A stretch of DNA of 64,000 nucleotides from NCBI RefSeq assembly GCF_019039255.1, contig NZ_CP077062.1:806001-870000 (forward strand). Reading direction: 5' to 3'. This document shows, in pieces, positions 17,684 through 26,391 of the stretch (its first letter is position 1; each line of letters begins with the position of its first letter). The notes under the pieces were generated by a model. The model was given only the letters and a program-made list of their open reading frames with translations. It had not been told where the DNA came from and searched no databases. Made by a program: the position numbers and the translations under genes. The stretch comes from Nocardioides panacis (GTDB taxonomy: Bacteria > Actinomycetota > Actinomycetes > Propionibacteriales > Nocardioidaceae).

Positions 17684-17784
17684 CCACCACGCGGCGGTAT
17701 GTGGCACCGAGCTTCGGACCACGGCGCGAGGCCTTGAATGCGGAGGGGATCTCGAGCTGCAGGTGCCTTCGATCCCCTAAGCAC

Positions 17785-17790
17785 TAGGCT
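17785..17790 (+). promoter_or_regulatory. Leaderless-type -10 box (TAGGCT) of the GNAT remnant
   Basis: TAGGCT, six bases, then GTG 17797. The promoter is preserved although the gene behind it is broken. Confidence 0.4.
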
Positions 17791-17796
17791 CACCGC

Positions 17797-18353
17797 GTGC
17801 CTGTGAACGAGTACGGCCAACCGGTCGGCGACCCGGTCCAGTGGACGCCCGGGCAGCCCCTGGGGCCGGTCACGCTCACCAGCCGCACCTGTCGGCTCGA
17901 ACCCCTCGGTGACACCCACGTCCCAGCGTTGTACGCCGAACTCTGCGTCGAGTCCCCCACGGAGTTCTGGAGGTACATGTCCGTCGGTCCTCTCGTGGAC
18001 CGTGAGACCTTCGCGGTGCACCTCGACACGCTGCGCGCACGCCTTCGACGTCGCCGGTGTGCGCGGGTATGAATAGAAGTGCGATTCTCATAAGAGGCCT
18101 TCGCGCCGTGCAGCGGCGCGCCTCGGCTTCGGCTGCGAGGAGACAATCCACAATGTCTTGGTCTACAGGGGCCGCAGCCGCGACACCGCCTGGTTCGCGA
18201 TCACCGATGACGACTGGCCGCGCACCAAGGCGGCCTTCGAGACAGGTGACTGGACCCGGCCACTTCGACTCGGACGACCGCCAGCGGCAACCTCTGCGGG
18301 CATTGCCGGCCCCGCAGGTTCTTGGCGTGACCGGTCAGGGCTCGCGCCGGTGA
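17797..18353 (+). pseudogene. GNAT acetyltransferase remnant (internal deletion and frameshifts)
   Basis: The first ~80 codons read MPVNEYGQPVGDPVQWTPGQ, then TSRTCRLEPLGDTHVPALYAEL, the N-terminus of RimJ/RimL-like GNAT proteins. The frame then leaves the family at about 18035. The family's C-terminus reappears in another frame at about 18101-18245 (ARLGFGCEETIHNVLVYRGR, SRDTAWFAITDDDWPRTKAAFE). Its very end (LDPGHFDSDDRQRQPLRAL) is in a third frame, with stop TGA at 18351-18353. The middle of the domain, including the acetyl-CoA loop, is missing, so the product is inactive. The stop overlaps the start of the channel gene in GTGA. Confidence 0.8.
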
Positions 18354-19405
18354 GGACCTTCCTCGGACTCGGAGGCGCCACTCGCCGGCGCGGCCGGTTG
18401 ATCGCAGACGCCCCGAACTCGAGCCTGACCCGCATCAGGGTCGCCATCCTGGGACTGGTCGTCGTGGTCGCGATCGGCACCGTCGGCTACATGGCGCTCG
18501 GGTTCACCCTGCTCGAGGCCGTCTACCAAACCGTGACCACCGTGGCCACGGTCGGCTTCCGGGAGGTCCACCCGCTCAACCCCGTCGGGCAAGTCTTCAC
18601 CATCGGCCTCATCATCCTCGGCGCCGGCACGGTGCTCTACAGCCTCGGCCTGCTGGTCGAGGCGTTCACCGAGGGACATCTTCGACAGCATCTGGAGAGG
18701 CGACGCATGGACCGGGAGATCGAGCGGATGCGCGGCCACGTGATCATCTGTGGCTTCGGCCGAGTCGGACGCGCGGCCGCGGACAGGCTGTTGGCGACCG
18801 GCGAGGACGTCGTCGTGGTCGACCGCGACGAGACCCGGCTCGCCGGGGTCGAGACCGCCTACCTCGTCGGCGACGTCACGGGCGACGAGGTCCTGCTACG
18901 GGCAGGCATCCACAACGCCAAGGCCTTGATCGCGACGCTCGAGAACGACGCCGACACGGTCTACCTGACCCTCTCCGCCCGTGCCCTCGCCCCCGATCTC
19001 GTCATCGTCGCCCGGGCTCGAACAGTGGACTCGAAGGAGAAGCTGCTCCTCGCTGGGGCAACGCGTGCCGTAAACCCCCAGATGATGGGCGGCCGACGAC
19101 TCGCCACCTTCGCGCTGCAGCCACACGTGACCGACTTCATCGACCTCGCCATGCATGACCAGAATCTCGACTTCCAGATCAGCGAGGTGGAGGTGGTCCC
19201 GGGGTCACCGTACGACGGACGCACGCTGGCCGATCTCGATCTCGCCGGTCGCACTGGGGCGAACCTCCTGGCCCTGCGCCAACCCGGCGCCCATGAGTTC
19301 ACGCCCAGCCCGAGCCTGTCGACCACCCTGTGCGCAGGCGCCGTGCTCATCCTGTTCGGCAGTCGCCGGCAGACGGCCGATCTTGCCCGGCTCCTCGGTC
19401 CGTGA
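18350..19405 (+). CDS. Potassium channel subunit with RCK (TrkA-N/TrkA-C) domains
   Basis: Predicted 351-residue two-helix channel with cytoplasmic gating domains. TM1 is at residues ~28-47, the pore loop and filter-like TVTTVATVGFREVHPL at ~57-72, and TM2 at ~80-100. A TrkA-N Rossmann domain then begins HVIICGFGRVGRAAADRLLATG, with the nucleotide-binding acidic VVDRDE, and a TrkA-C domain forms the last ~80 residues (EVVPGSPYDGRTLADLDL...). The filter reads TVGF rather than GYG, as in related bacterial channels. The GTG start overlaps the stop of the acetyltransferase remnant. Upstream in-frame sequence belongs to that remnant. Confidence 0.88.
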   Translation: MRTFLGLGGATRRRGRLIADAPNSSLTRIRVAILGLVVVVAIGTVGYMALGFTLLEAVYQTVTTVATVGFREVHPLNPVGQVFTIGLIILGAGTVLYSLGLLVEAFTEGHLRQHLERRRMDREIERMRGHVIICGFGRVGRAAADRLLATGEDVVVVDRDETRLAGVETAYLVGDVTGDEVLLRAGIHNAKALIATLENDADTVYLTLSARALAPDLVIVARARTVDSKEKLLLAGATRAVNPQMMGGRRLATFALQPHVTDFIDLAMHDQNLDFQISEVEVVPGSPYDGRTLADLDLAGRTGANLLALRQPGAHEFTPSPSLSTTLCAGAVLILFGSRRQTADLARLLGP

Positions 19406-19676
19406 TGTTGTCGGGCCCAGATGGGTAAGTCCGAGGGGCAGGCCCGGTGTGGCGGCTGTGTTGAGCTGCGAAGGTCCAGAGTCGGCGTTGGATGCCTGCT
19501 CGAACCTGGAAGCCCGCGGAGACGCCGATCTGGACGCGACCGAAGTGAAGAACGAGGAGGGAGTCCGATTCCTACGTCACCGCTGTGCCCCCGGCTAAGG
19601 CCCTCGCCGCGATGCCCGGTCCAGACGCGGGGTCGCCCAAGGGCTGCGCGCGAGGTGTCACGACATCGACCCCCGC
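19406..19676. other. Intergenic region without supported features
   Basis: Short overlapping ORFs are present but none shows a convincing start signal or protein-like composition. No repeats or strong hairpins were seen. Confidence 0.4.
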
Positions 19677-19907
19677 TTACCGACTCAGGCTCTGTCTACT
19701 AGTTCCCCCCACCCGCCGCCCCAGCCGCCTTTGACCGGCACCCCAGCGCTCACCGCGCTTCCGGGCGTCGGCCTTCTGCGACCGCACGGACCTCCATATG
19801 TCCAGGCCGCTCTTTGTGTCGCCCAACTTGCGCCGCCGATAGTCGACCAACGCCGCGACGAGCAGCGCCACGACGATGACCGCGCCGATAGCGATGAGGA
19901 AGTTCAT
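19677..19907 (-). CDS. Small single-pass membrane protein
   Basis: Predicted 76-residue protein with one N-terminal TM helix (FLIAIGAVIVVALLVAALV, residues ~3-21) followed by a basic cytoplasmic tail containing DYRRRK and KADARKRGERWGAG. A GAGGGA ribosome-binding site lies six bases upstream of the ATG on the minus strand, which supports translation. Function unknown. Confidence 0.55.
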   Translation of the reverse strand: MNFLIAIGAVIVVALLVAALVDYRRRKLGDTKSGLDIWRSVRSQKADARKRGERWGAGQRRLGRRVGGTSRQSLSR

Positions 19908-20416
19908 GCCGCATCCCTCTTCCTGAGACAGCCCTCTTCATCATGCGCCGCGCACGGAGGGCCTGCCACTGGCGTGGTGGGGTGGTCGACACCACCGGAC
20001 AGCACCCAGAAGGGTGGATCTGCCGCAGAGACCGGTGCGACACTGCCGCCATCCGCACATCCTTGATCGCGCGTCACGACCCCAGGGACAGACCCAGTAC
20101 CAGCGGGCGTTCCAAAGCCGGACTCACGGCACGCTATCCGCGGCATGTCTGCAAGCCATTCCGCGCGGAGAGGCACTCAACCGGATCGAACTGCTGACTG
20201 CAGGGTGTATGGCAAGGCGAAGTCGGTCTCATGTGCGCGCCCGTGACCTTGGTCATCGAGATGGGGTCGTAGTGTCCTTCTGGACTGTCGCCATGAGGGC
20301 ATCGTGTGGTGAAAGGGCTCTTGCCCGGCGAGAGGTACCGCAGAAGGTGATGCTCCCGGTTTCGGCGTGACTCTCTCCAGGTTCCACCAGGGCCCGAATG
20401 ACCTGAGGAGGTCGCC
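19908..20416. other. Intergenic region, about 500 bases
   Basis: Composition is lower in G+C than the core genes. No ORF has good coding character, and no tRNA, repeat or terminator was recognised. It may hold further decayed genes. The last bases carry GAGGAGG before the gene at 20417. Confidence 0.4.
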
Positions 20417-20896
20417 ATGCGAGCACTATCCAGTATCCAGAAATTGCACCACGGGACCCCGGCTCGCGACGGACCTGCCGCCCGGGTCGCGTATCCGGTC
20501 GGCCGCTTTGCCCTGCACTATGTGGAGATGTGCGGCGTGATGTGCGTAGGAGCCATCGTCCTGAGCGTGCTGTTCTTCGGGGCGGCGGGACTGCTCGGAT
20601 TCACCGACCTTCCCCAACAGGCACCCGCGCTGTCGGTCCTGGTCATTGCTATCAACCTGTCCTTTCCGATGGCCGCCTGGATGCGCTTCAGGGGCATGGG
20701 CTGGCGGCCAACCCTGGAGATGTCAGGGTCCACGATGCTGACCGGGCTGCTGCTCATCGCGGCCTACTGGCTGGGCATTGTCGACAAGAGCAGTCTGGTC
20801 GAAGTGCAGACCAGCCTGGCGTGCCCGCTGATGCTCGCCGTCATGCTTTTGCGCTTCAACTTCTACTCGGGCCACCACGAGGCGCACGCGGCTTGA
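20417..20896 (+). CDS. Four-helix membrane protein of unknown function
   Basis: Predicted 159-residue protein. A cytoplasmic N-terminus is followed by four hydrophobic segments at about residues 37-60, 69-90, 97-117 and 130-147. Family-like features are HYVEMCGVMCVGAIVL, AINLSFPMAAWMRFRGMGWRPTLEM and the His-rich end YSGHHEAHAA. Similar actinobacterial proteins are sometimes labelled as flagellar FliP, which is not justified here. GAGGAGG (20405-20411) lies five bases before the ATG. It stands alone between decayed regions. Confidence 0.8.
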   Translation: MRALSSIQKLHHGTPARDGPAARVAYPVGRFALHYVEMCGVMCVGAIVLSVLFFGAAGLLGFTDLPQQAPALSVLVIAINLSFPMAAWMRFRGMGWRPTLEMSGSTMLTGLLLIAAYWLGIVDKSSLVEVQTSLACPLMLAVMLLRFNFYSGHHEAHAA

Positions 20897-20916
20897 CAGC
20901 CCAACATCTTCACGGG

Positions 20917-21117
20917 ATGGCGGCTGGCCTGGCGTTGGTCGCGATGTTGCGGGCACGATGCAAGGGCGCGTACTGGTACTTCATGAAGGCCCGCATCCGC
21001 TCGTCGGCAGATCCCGTAAAGGGTGGCGTCCAGTACCGCCAGCAGTACCTGGCCAAGAACCCGAAAGGCTACCAGTGCCACTCGACGACCGGCGTGCCGT
21101 TCCCCGAGGACGTGTAG
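20917..21117 (+). CDS. Possible short protein or gene fragment
   Basis: A 66-residue frame beginning MAAGLALVAMLRARCKGAYW. The second half (VQYRQQYLAKNPKGYQCHST, then TGVPFPEDV) is compositionally protein-like and could be the C-terminal fragment of a longer, lost gene. No good ribosome-binding site precedes the ATG. Kept as tentative because of the decayed context. Confidence 0.3.
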   Translation: MAAGLALVAMLRARCKGAYWYFMKARIRSSADPVKGGVQYRQQYLAKNPKGYQCHSTTGVPFPEDV

Positions 21118-21335
21118 CCGACGCGGTCGTGCGTCTGACCATACCGAGCCACTCCCGTGCGACTGCACATACGCGGCGCGGGGGTCAGCTGGTGCGTTTC
21201 CGCTGACGGCCAGGCGGCACGCGCGAAGCATCGCCGGGTGACCAGGACCAACGCCTCTGGTCAGCGCTGCCCCCGTGGAGGACCGTCGTCCTAGGGCGCG
21301 ATGCCCGGGGTGGGCGCGCCCGGAGGAGGGCCACC

Positions 21336-22058
21336 ATGGCAACCCCCGTCAACCATCCGTCACAGCACCCGGGCCGGCTGCCCGGTGCGAGAACCGCGGG
21401 CATCACCTCGAGTCAGGCACTGCTTGCCTGCGGCATCCTCTACGCGCTGCTCTACCCGATCGTCAACGATGTGATCGCAGCAACGATGTACGACGGCTAC
21501 AGCCGCATGTCCCAGGCAGTCAGCGAGCTGTCTGCCGTCGGCGCTCCGTCGAGAGCCTTCCTCACTGCGACAGGTCCGCTCTTCAACATGTCGCTGATCG
21601 CCTTCGGGGTCGGAATCTGGGCCTCCGCAGAAGGCAAGCGTTCGATACGGATCGCCGGGGCCCTCGTGGTCGCCCACGGCGCCATGGGCTTCCTGTGGCT
21701 CTTCGCTCCCATGTCCGATCGCGACGTGATTGCTGCCGGCGGGGCGACGTCGGCCGACAGCATGCATCTGGTCCTCTCAGCGGCAACCGGCCTCTTCGTG
21801 GCCGCGTACGTGGCCACGCTCGCGGTTGGATTCGGATGGCTCTTCCGCCTCTACTCGGTACTCACGATCGCCACCGCACTCGTCTTCGGGATGCTCAGCG
21901 GGCAGGTCCAGCAAGTCGAAGCCGGAGAGCCGACGCCGTACATGGGCCTGCTCGAGCGCATCGGTATCGGGGCCTGGTTGCTGTGGCTCGCCGTCGTCGG
22001 GATCATCCTCCTGCGAGCCGGTCAGACGACCCAGGAGTCGGCCAGGACGCCGAGGTAG
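21336..22058 (+). CDS. DUF998 family membrane protein
   Basis: Integral membrane protein of 240 residues with about six helices. The block GYSRMSQAVSELSAVGAPSRAF after the first helix is the hallmark of DUF998, along with APMSDRDVIAAGG and a final LLWLAVVGIILLRAG helix. Function unknown. GGAGGAGGG (21322-21330) lies five bases before the ATG, an unusually strong ribosome-binding site. Confidence 0.85.
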   Translation: MATPVNHPSQHPGRLPGARTAGITSSQALLACGILYALLYPIVNDVIAATMYDGYSRMSQAVSELSAVGAPSRAFLTATGPLFNMSLIAFGVGIWASAEGKRSIRIAGALVVAHGAMGFLWLFAPMSDRDVIAAGGATSADSMHLVLSAATGLFVAAYVATLAVGFGWLFRLYSVLTIATALVFGMLSGQVQQVEAGEPTPYMGLLERIGIGAWLLWLAVVGIILLRAGQTTQESARTPR

Positions 22059-22082
22059 TCGTAAGCGCGAGCGCGACCTTGA

Positions 22083-22428
22083 TGGACGCTCTACCGGGCG
22101 TCGCAGTCCTGGTCCGCGAGACGGCGCTCCAGGAACTCCTGGTCGAAGCGCTTCCTGACCGTCGCCGTCGCGCCCCTCGCCTTCTTGCTCCCCGGCCTCC
22201 CAACCGCGGCGGCCTCCGCTGACGCCCGGCCGTGCGTGACAAGCACTGAGTACCAGGCCGTGCACCGTGGAATGCTCAAGCGCGAGGTCATCCGGATCTG
22301 GGACGGCCGCGGAACGGTCGCCGAAGGCGGGCGGTTTTACCGCGCATGTTCTGGGGGGGTTTGTGGGTGTCGACTACAGCGTCAAGGTTCCCGCACGGGT
22401 GCTTGGCAAGTGGCGCGCCGCGCACTGA
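22083..22428 (+). pseudogene. Decayed gene for a small secreted protein (frameshift, no start)
   Basis: The frame encodes a signal-peptide-like stretch (KRFLTVAVAPLAFLLPGL, cleavage near AASA), then CVTSTEYQAVHRGMLKREVI and GRFYRACSGG. It should continue FVGVDYSVKVPARVLGKWRAAH and stop at 22426-22428. The two parts are in different frames, joined at a run of seven G (22353-22359), where deleting one G restores the reading. The frame opens after a TGA with no ATG or GTG before the signal peptide, so the 5' end is also damaged. A truly decayed gene is likelier here than sequencing error alone. Confidence 0.6.
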
Positions 22429-22634
22429 CTCAGTGTCGCGCTCTCGCGCCAACCGCGGCGGCCCCAATCCCGACCAACGTCATAGTGTCCGGAAGGTTGC
22501 ACTTGCATGCGACGCCGTTGTCGGCGACGAGGGTCACGAGCCGCACCCGCGCGCGGAGCGATGCGCGATGGAAGTCCGAAGCGGGAGCACGGGTCAGCCC
22601 GCGAGCACCCGCAGGAACCGACGGTCCCCGGCGG

Positions 22635-22640
22635 TAGGTT
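22635..22640 (+). promoter_or_regulatory. Leaderless-type -10 box (TAGGTT) of the amidase
   Basis: TAGGTT, six bases, then ATG 22647; no ribosome-binding site is present. Confidence 0.45.
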
Positions 22641-22646
22641 CGGCGC

Positions 22647-24032
22647 ATGGCCGAGCTGCACGACCTGACCGCCCTCGAGCAGGGGTCCGCGATCCGGGCG
22701 GGCGAGGTGTCCTCGGCCGAGCTGGTCGAGCACTACCTCGCCCGGATCGAGCGGCTCTCCGACACCGTGGGCGCGTTCGTCACGGTCACCGCCGAGGCCG
22801 CGCGGTCCGCCGTCCCGCGCGGCCCGGGCCCGCTCGTCGGTGTCCCCACCGCGGTCAAGGACCTCAACACCACCGCCGGCGTGGTCACCGAGTTCGGCTC
22901 GGCCACCATGAAGGGCTACGTCCCCGACGTCTCCGACGAGGTGGTGCTCCGCCTCGAGCGCGGCGGCCTGGTCAGCCTCGGCAAGACCAGCACCCCGGAG
23001 TTCGGCTCGCCCTGCTACACCGAGCCCGACAACGCCCCGCCGGCCCGCACCCCGTGGGACCTCGACCGGATGGCCGGCGGGTCGAGCGGCGGCGCCGCGG
23101 CCGCGGTCGCCGCCGGCCTGGTCCCGCTCGCGCAAGGCTCCGACGGCGGCGGGTCGATCCGGATCCCGGCGAGCTGCTGCGGGCTGGTCGGCCTGAAGCC
23201 GTCGCGCGGCCGGGTCAGCGGCGGCCCGATGTACGGCGACCCCGTCGGCCTGGGCACCGCCGGCCCGCTGGCCCGCACCGTGCGGGACGCCGCCGCGCTG
23301 CTCGACGTGCTCGCCGGCCCCGCGGTCGGCGACCCGTTCTGGGCACCGCCGCCGCCGACGTCGTTCCTCGCCGCCTGCGACGTCGAGCCGGGCCGGCTGC
23401 GGGTCGCCCGGTTCCGCACCCCGGTGATCGCCGACGCCCCGCTGCACCCGGCGGTCGTGGACGCCTACGAGTCCGCGACCCGGCTGCTGGTCTCGCTCGG
23501 GCACGACGTCGAGGAGATCGACGTACCCGTGCCGCCGGAGGCGGTCGCGACGTTCGAGACCTGCTGGGCCGTCCTCACGGCGCTCTCGGCCGCCCCGCCC
23601 GGGACCGAGCACCTGCTCCGCCCGTTGACGGCCTGGCTGCAGGAGCGCGGCCGCGCGGTGTCCGGGCCGGAGTTCGGCCTGGCGGTGGGGGAGGCCCGGC
23701 GGATCGCGTCGCGCGCGGTCCGGACCCTGGCGCCGTACGACGCGGTGCTGACCCCCACGCTGGCGCAGCCGCCGCTGCGGATCGGGGAGATCCGCGACGA
23801 CGCCGACCCGGCGCGGGACTTCGAGAACCAGAAGGCCTTCACGCCCTGGACGTCGGCGTGGAACCTCACCGGCATGCCCGCGGTCTCGCTGCCGCTGCAC
23901 GTGAGCGAGGACGGGCTGCCGGTCGGCGTGATGCTGGCCGGCCGTCCTGCCGAGGAGCACGTGCTGCTGGGGCTCTCCGCGCAGCTCGAGGCCGCCGCGC
24001 CCTGGGCCGACCGCACGCCGCCCTGCTGGTGA
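22647..24032 (+). CDS. Amidase signature family hydrolase
   Basis: Hydrolyses an amide; the substrate is not deducible. The 461-residue protein has the full amidase signature: catalytic Lys in GVPTAVKDLN (~residue 73), then MAGGSSGGAAAAVAAGLVPL and QGSDGGGSIRIPASCCGLVG, containing the cis-Ser and nucleophile Ser of the Ser-cisSer-Lys triad, and GLKPSRGRVS. It lacks GatB-type neighbours, so it is not a tRNA amidotransferase GatA. Its stop overlaps the GTG of the phosphotransferase gene (GTGA), implying one operon. Confidence 0.92.
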   Translation: MAELHDLTALEQGSAIRAGEVSSAELVEHYLARIERLSDTVGAFVTVTAEAARSAVPRGPGPLVGVPTAVKDLNTTAGVVTEFGSATMKGYVPDVSDEVVLRLERGGLVSLGKTSTPEFGSPCYTEPDNAPPARTPWDLDRMAGGSSGGAAAAVAAGLVPLAQGSDGGGSIRIPASCCGLVGLKPSRGRVSGGPMYGDPVGLGTAGPLARTVRDAAALLDVLAGPAVGDPFWAPPPPTSFLAACDVEPGRLRVARFRTPVIADAPLHPAVVDAYESATRLLVSLGHDVEEIDVPVPPEAVATFETCWAVLTALSAAPPGTEHLLRPLTAWLQERGRAVSGPEFGLAVGEARRIASRAVRTLAPYDAVLTPTLAQPPLRIGEIRDDADPARDFENQKAFTPWTSAWNLTGMPAVSLPLHVSEDGLPVGVMLAGRPAEEHVLLGLSAQLEAAAPWADRTPPCW

Positions 24033-24898
24033 GCCGGGACTGGGTGGCCGACCTAGCGCCGCTCGGGCTCGCCCCGGTCGAGGAGATCGGGTCCGGCATG
24101 GAGGGCACGGTGATCCGGCTCGAGGGCGACCTGGTGGCCAAGGTCTGGCACGCCGCAGCTCCCGACGACCTGGCCGTGCGGCAGGCGTTCTACGCCGACG
24201 TCGCGGACGCGCTGCCGCTGCGGACCACCCGGATCCTCGACGTGGTCCGGGTCGGCGACCGGTGGGCCAGCATCGAGCCGCTGCTGCACGGCATCCCGCT
24301 GGCCGGGCCGCCGACGGACCTCGCGGCCGACGCGGTGGCCGACGTGCTCGCCGCGCTCGGCGCCGCGACGCCGACGCCGGCCATGACCACGCTGGGCGCG
24401 TTGCCCGGGGAGCCACCGCTCGACGTGTCCGGCGGCTTCGAGGACGGGCTCGCCGACCTGGTCGAGCGTCGCGCGAACGACGTGCTCGCCACCGCGGTGC
24501 CGGGCCTCCCGGCCGCGTCCGTGGCGGCCGCGGTGCGAGCCCTCCCGCCGGCGCCGGCTGCTCTGGTGCACGGCGACCTGATCCCGGCCAACGTGCTGCT
24601 CGACGACACCGGGCGTCCGTCGGCGGTGATCGACTTCGGCTTCCTGACCACCGTCGGCGACCCGGCCTTCGACGCGGCGGTGACGGCCAGCATCTTCGAC
24701 ATGTACGGCGACGCGGCGCGGTCGACCGAGGCCCGGCTCGACGCGCGCCTCGGCGTCGACCCGCGTCGTGCGGCGGTGCACCGCGCGGCGTACGCCGTGG
24801 TCACCGCGACCTGCTTCAGCCCCACCGGAGACGACGGGCACTTCCGCTGGTGCGTCGCGATGCTCGGTCGCGACGACGTGCGGGCCGCGCTCTCCTGA
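24029..24898 (+). CDS. Aminoglycoside-phosphotransferase-like (APH) protein
   Basis: Kinase-fold protein of 289 residues. The N-lobe contains EIGSGMEGTVIRLEGDLVAKVW, with a nucleotide-binding lysine. The catalytic Brenner motif is ALVHGDLIPANVLLDD (about residue 183), and the metal-binding block is AVIDFGF. APH-family members phosphorylate antibiotics, choline, homoserine or other small molecules; the substrate here is unknown. It is translationally coupled to the amidase by a 4-base overlap, so the two may act on related compounds. Confidence 0.85.
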   Translation: MSRDWVADLAPLGLAPVEEIGSGMEGTVIRLEGDLVAKVWHAAAPDDLAVRQAFYADVADALPLRTTRILDVVRVGDRWASIEPLLHGIPLAGPPTDLAADAVADVLAALGAATPTPAMTTLGALPGEPPLDVSGGFEDGLADLVERRANDVLATAVPGLPAASVAAAVRALPPAPAALVHGDLIPANVLLDDTGRPSAVIDFGFLTTVGDPAFDAAVTASIFDMYGDAARSTEARLDARLGVDPRRAAVHRAAYAVVTATCFSPTGDDGHFRWCVAMLGRDDVRAALS

Positions 24899-24919
24899 CC
24901 TGCTGGGAGTGACCTGTCC

Positions 24920-25120
24920 TCAGGGCGCGTCGACGACCCGCAGCGCCAGCGTCGGGCAGGTGCGGGCCGCCTCCCGGGCCAGCCCGAGCAGCTCGCGCGG
25001 CACCTCGCCCTCGACGACCGGGTAGCCCCACTCGTCGAGCGAGATCAGCTCGGGCAGTACCTCGAAGCACAGCCCGCGCCCCTGGCAGGCCGGCCAGTCC
25101 ACCCGTAGCCGGGCGGTCAT
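24920..25120 (-). CDS. Small ferredoxin, [3Fe-4S]-like
   Basis: Electron carrier of 66 residues. Cysteines are spaced as CQGRGLC near residue 13 and CP near residue 55 (ARTCPTLAL), the pattern of single-cluster actinobacterial ferredoxins with three Cys. The family block VLPELISLDEWGYPVVEGEVP between them agrees. It is the last gene of the redox operon. Its ATG overlaps the 3' end of the NuoF-like gene by four bases, so it is probably the partner of that protein. Confidence 0.88.
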   Translation of the reverse strand: MTARLRVDWPACQGRGLCFEVLPELISLDEWGYPVVEGEVPRELLGLAREAARTCPTLALRVVDAP

Positions 25121-26391
25121 CGTCGGCTCCGCGGGCCGGGGAGCGCGTCGGCGTGCCGGTAGGTGCAGTCGCCGGCCGCGTGGGCGTCCAGCTCCTCGCC
25201 GAACAGCGCCAGCATCGACCGCACCATCCGGGCCGTGCCGTCCGGGTGCGCGCAGGCGCCGCGCCCGGTGACCGTCCGGGTGAGCTCGCCGACCCGCGCG
25301 GAGACGTCCACGCCCTCGTCGAGGGCCCGCACGCCGTCGGTGAGGGCGGGCAGCCCGTTGCGGCACGGCCCGCACCGGCCGGCGGACTGCCCGGCGAGGT
25401 AGGCCGTGACGGCCGCCGTCCGGTGCACCGGGCAGTCGCCGGCGGCGAGGGGCAGCACCACACCGGCGCCCAGCGTGAGACCCGCAGCCGCCATCCCGGT
25501 CCGGGACAGCGTGAGGTCCCGCAGCGCACCGGGCGCCGCCCAGGTGCCGTGGTAGCCGCCGACCAGCACCGGCCGGTCCAGCACCGGCTCGTCGAGCAGG
25601 TCGCGCCAGGGCGTGCCGTGCGTGGCCTCCACCACGACCGGCCGGCCGCTCTCGCCACCGATCGTCAGCAGCCGGGACCCGGGCTCGTCGGCGGTCCCCG
25701 AGGTGCGGTACGACGCGGAGCCGGCGCCCAGCAGCAGCGCGACGTGCGCGAACGTCTCGGCGTTGGACAGCAGGGTCGGCCGGCCCCGGTAGCCGGCCCG
25801 GGCCTCGGGAGCCCACGCCGTCACGGGCAGGTTCGGGCGCCCGGACAGCAGCTCGATGACGGCGCGGCCCTGCCCGGCGACGAACCCGGGGTCGGTGGTG
25901 TGCAGCCGCCAGCGGAGCCGTTCGCCGTCCTGCACGCGCTCGGCGACCGCCCGGCGCAGCGCGGCGGCCACCCCCGGCCGGTCGCCGGGCAGCACCACGT
26001 GGACCCGTCGGGTGCCCAGGGCCCGGGCGCACAGGGCCGCGCCGTCCAGCACCAGGTGCGGGCGGGTCAGGGCCAGCGCCGCGTCCTTGAAGCTGGCGGG
26101 CTCGCCCTCGCTGACGTTCACCACGACCTCGCGACGGCGACCCGCCTCCGCGGCGGTGCGCAGCTTCGTCGCGAACGGGAAGCCGGCCCCGCCGCGGCCG
26201 CGGACGTCGGCCCCGGCCAGGTCCTCGACGAGCCCGTGCAGGGACGGCCGGGCGAGCGGCCCGGCGCGGTGCCGGTGCCGGCCGAGCGACGGGTCGGCCA
26301 CCAGGTCGCGCAGCAGGAAGGGCCCGGAGCGGACGTCCAGGAGCGGGCCGCCCGGACCACCGGAGGGACGGACCCGCAGCACCGGGTTCAC
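25117..26391 (-). CDS. NuoF-like flavin/iron-sulfur protein
   Basis: Related to the 51-kDa (FMN and NADH-binding) subunit of complex I; 424 residues. The FMN loop is GRGGAGFPFATK (~residue 60), followed by a shortened VVVNVSEGEPASFKDAALAL block in place of the usual NADH-site sequence. The SLBB-like middle follows, then the iron-sulfur segment SAGRCGPCRNG and GACAHPDG. Classical NuoF has CGxCxPC plus one Cys; here the first Cys is Ala, leaving three visible ligands. The GTG start overlaps the upstream stop (GTGA). Likely passes electrons between the ferredoxin and the membrane heme protein. Confidence 0.85.
   Translation of the reverse strand: MNPVLRVRPSGGPGGPLLDVRSGPFLLRDLVADPSLGRHRHRAGPLARPSLHGLVEDLAGADVRGRGGAGFPFATKLRTAAEAGRRREVVVNVSEGEPASFKDAALALTRPHLVLDGAALCARALGTRRVHVVLPGDRPGVAAALRRAVAERVQDGERLRWRLHTTDPGFVAGQGRAVIELLSGRPNLPVTAWAPEARAGYRGRPTLLSNAETFAHVALLLGAGSASYRTSGTADEPGSRLLTIGGESGRPVVVEATHGTPWRDLLDEPVLDRPVLVGGYHGTWAAPGALRDLTLSRTGMAAAGLTLGAGVVLPLAAGDCPVHRTAAVTAYLAGQSAGRCGPCRNGLPALTDGVRALDEGVDVSARVGELTRTVTGRGACAHPDGTARMVRSMLALFGEELDAHAAGDCTYRHADALPGPRSRR

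Noticed and set aside
20417-20896. Flagellar FliP
   Set aside because: Length, helix layout and the absence of other flagellar genes do not fit; the label is likely a propagated misannotation.
22647-24032. GatA subunit of the tRNA amidotransferase
   Set aside because: No gatB or gatC is adjacent and the gene is coupled to a phosphotransferase, so a general amidase is the safer call.
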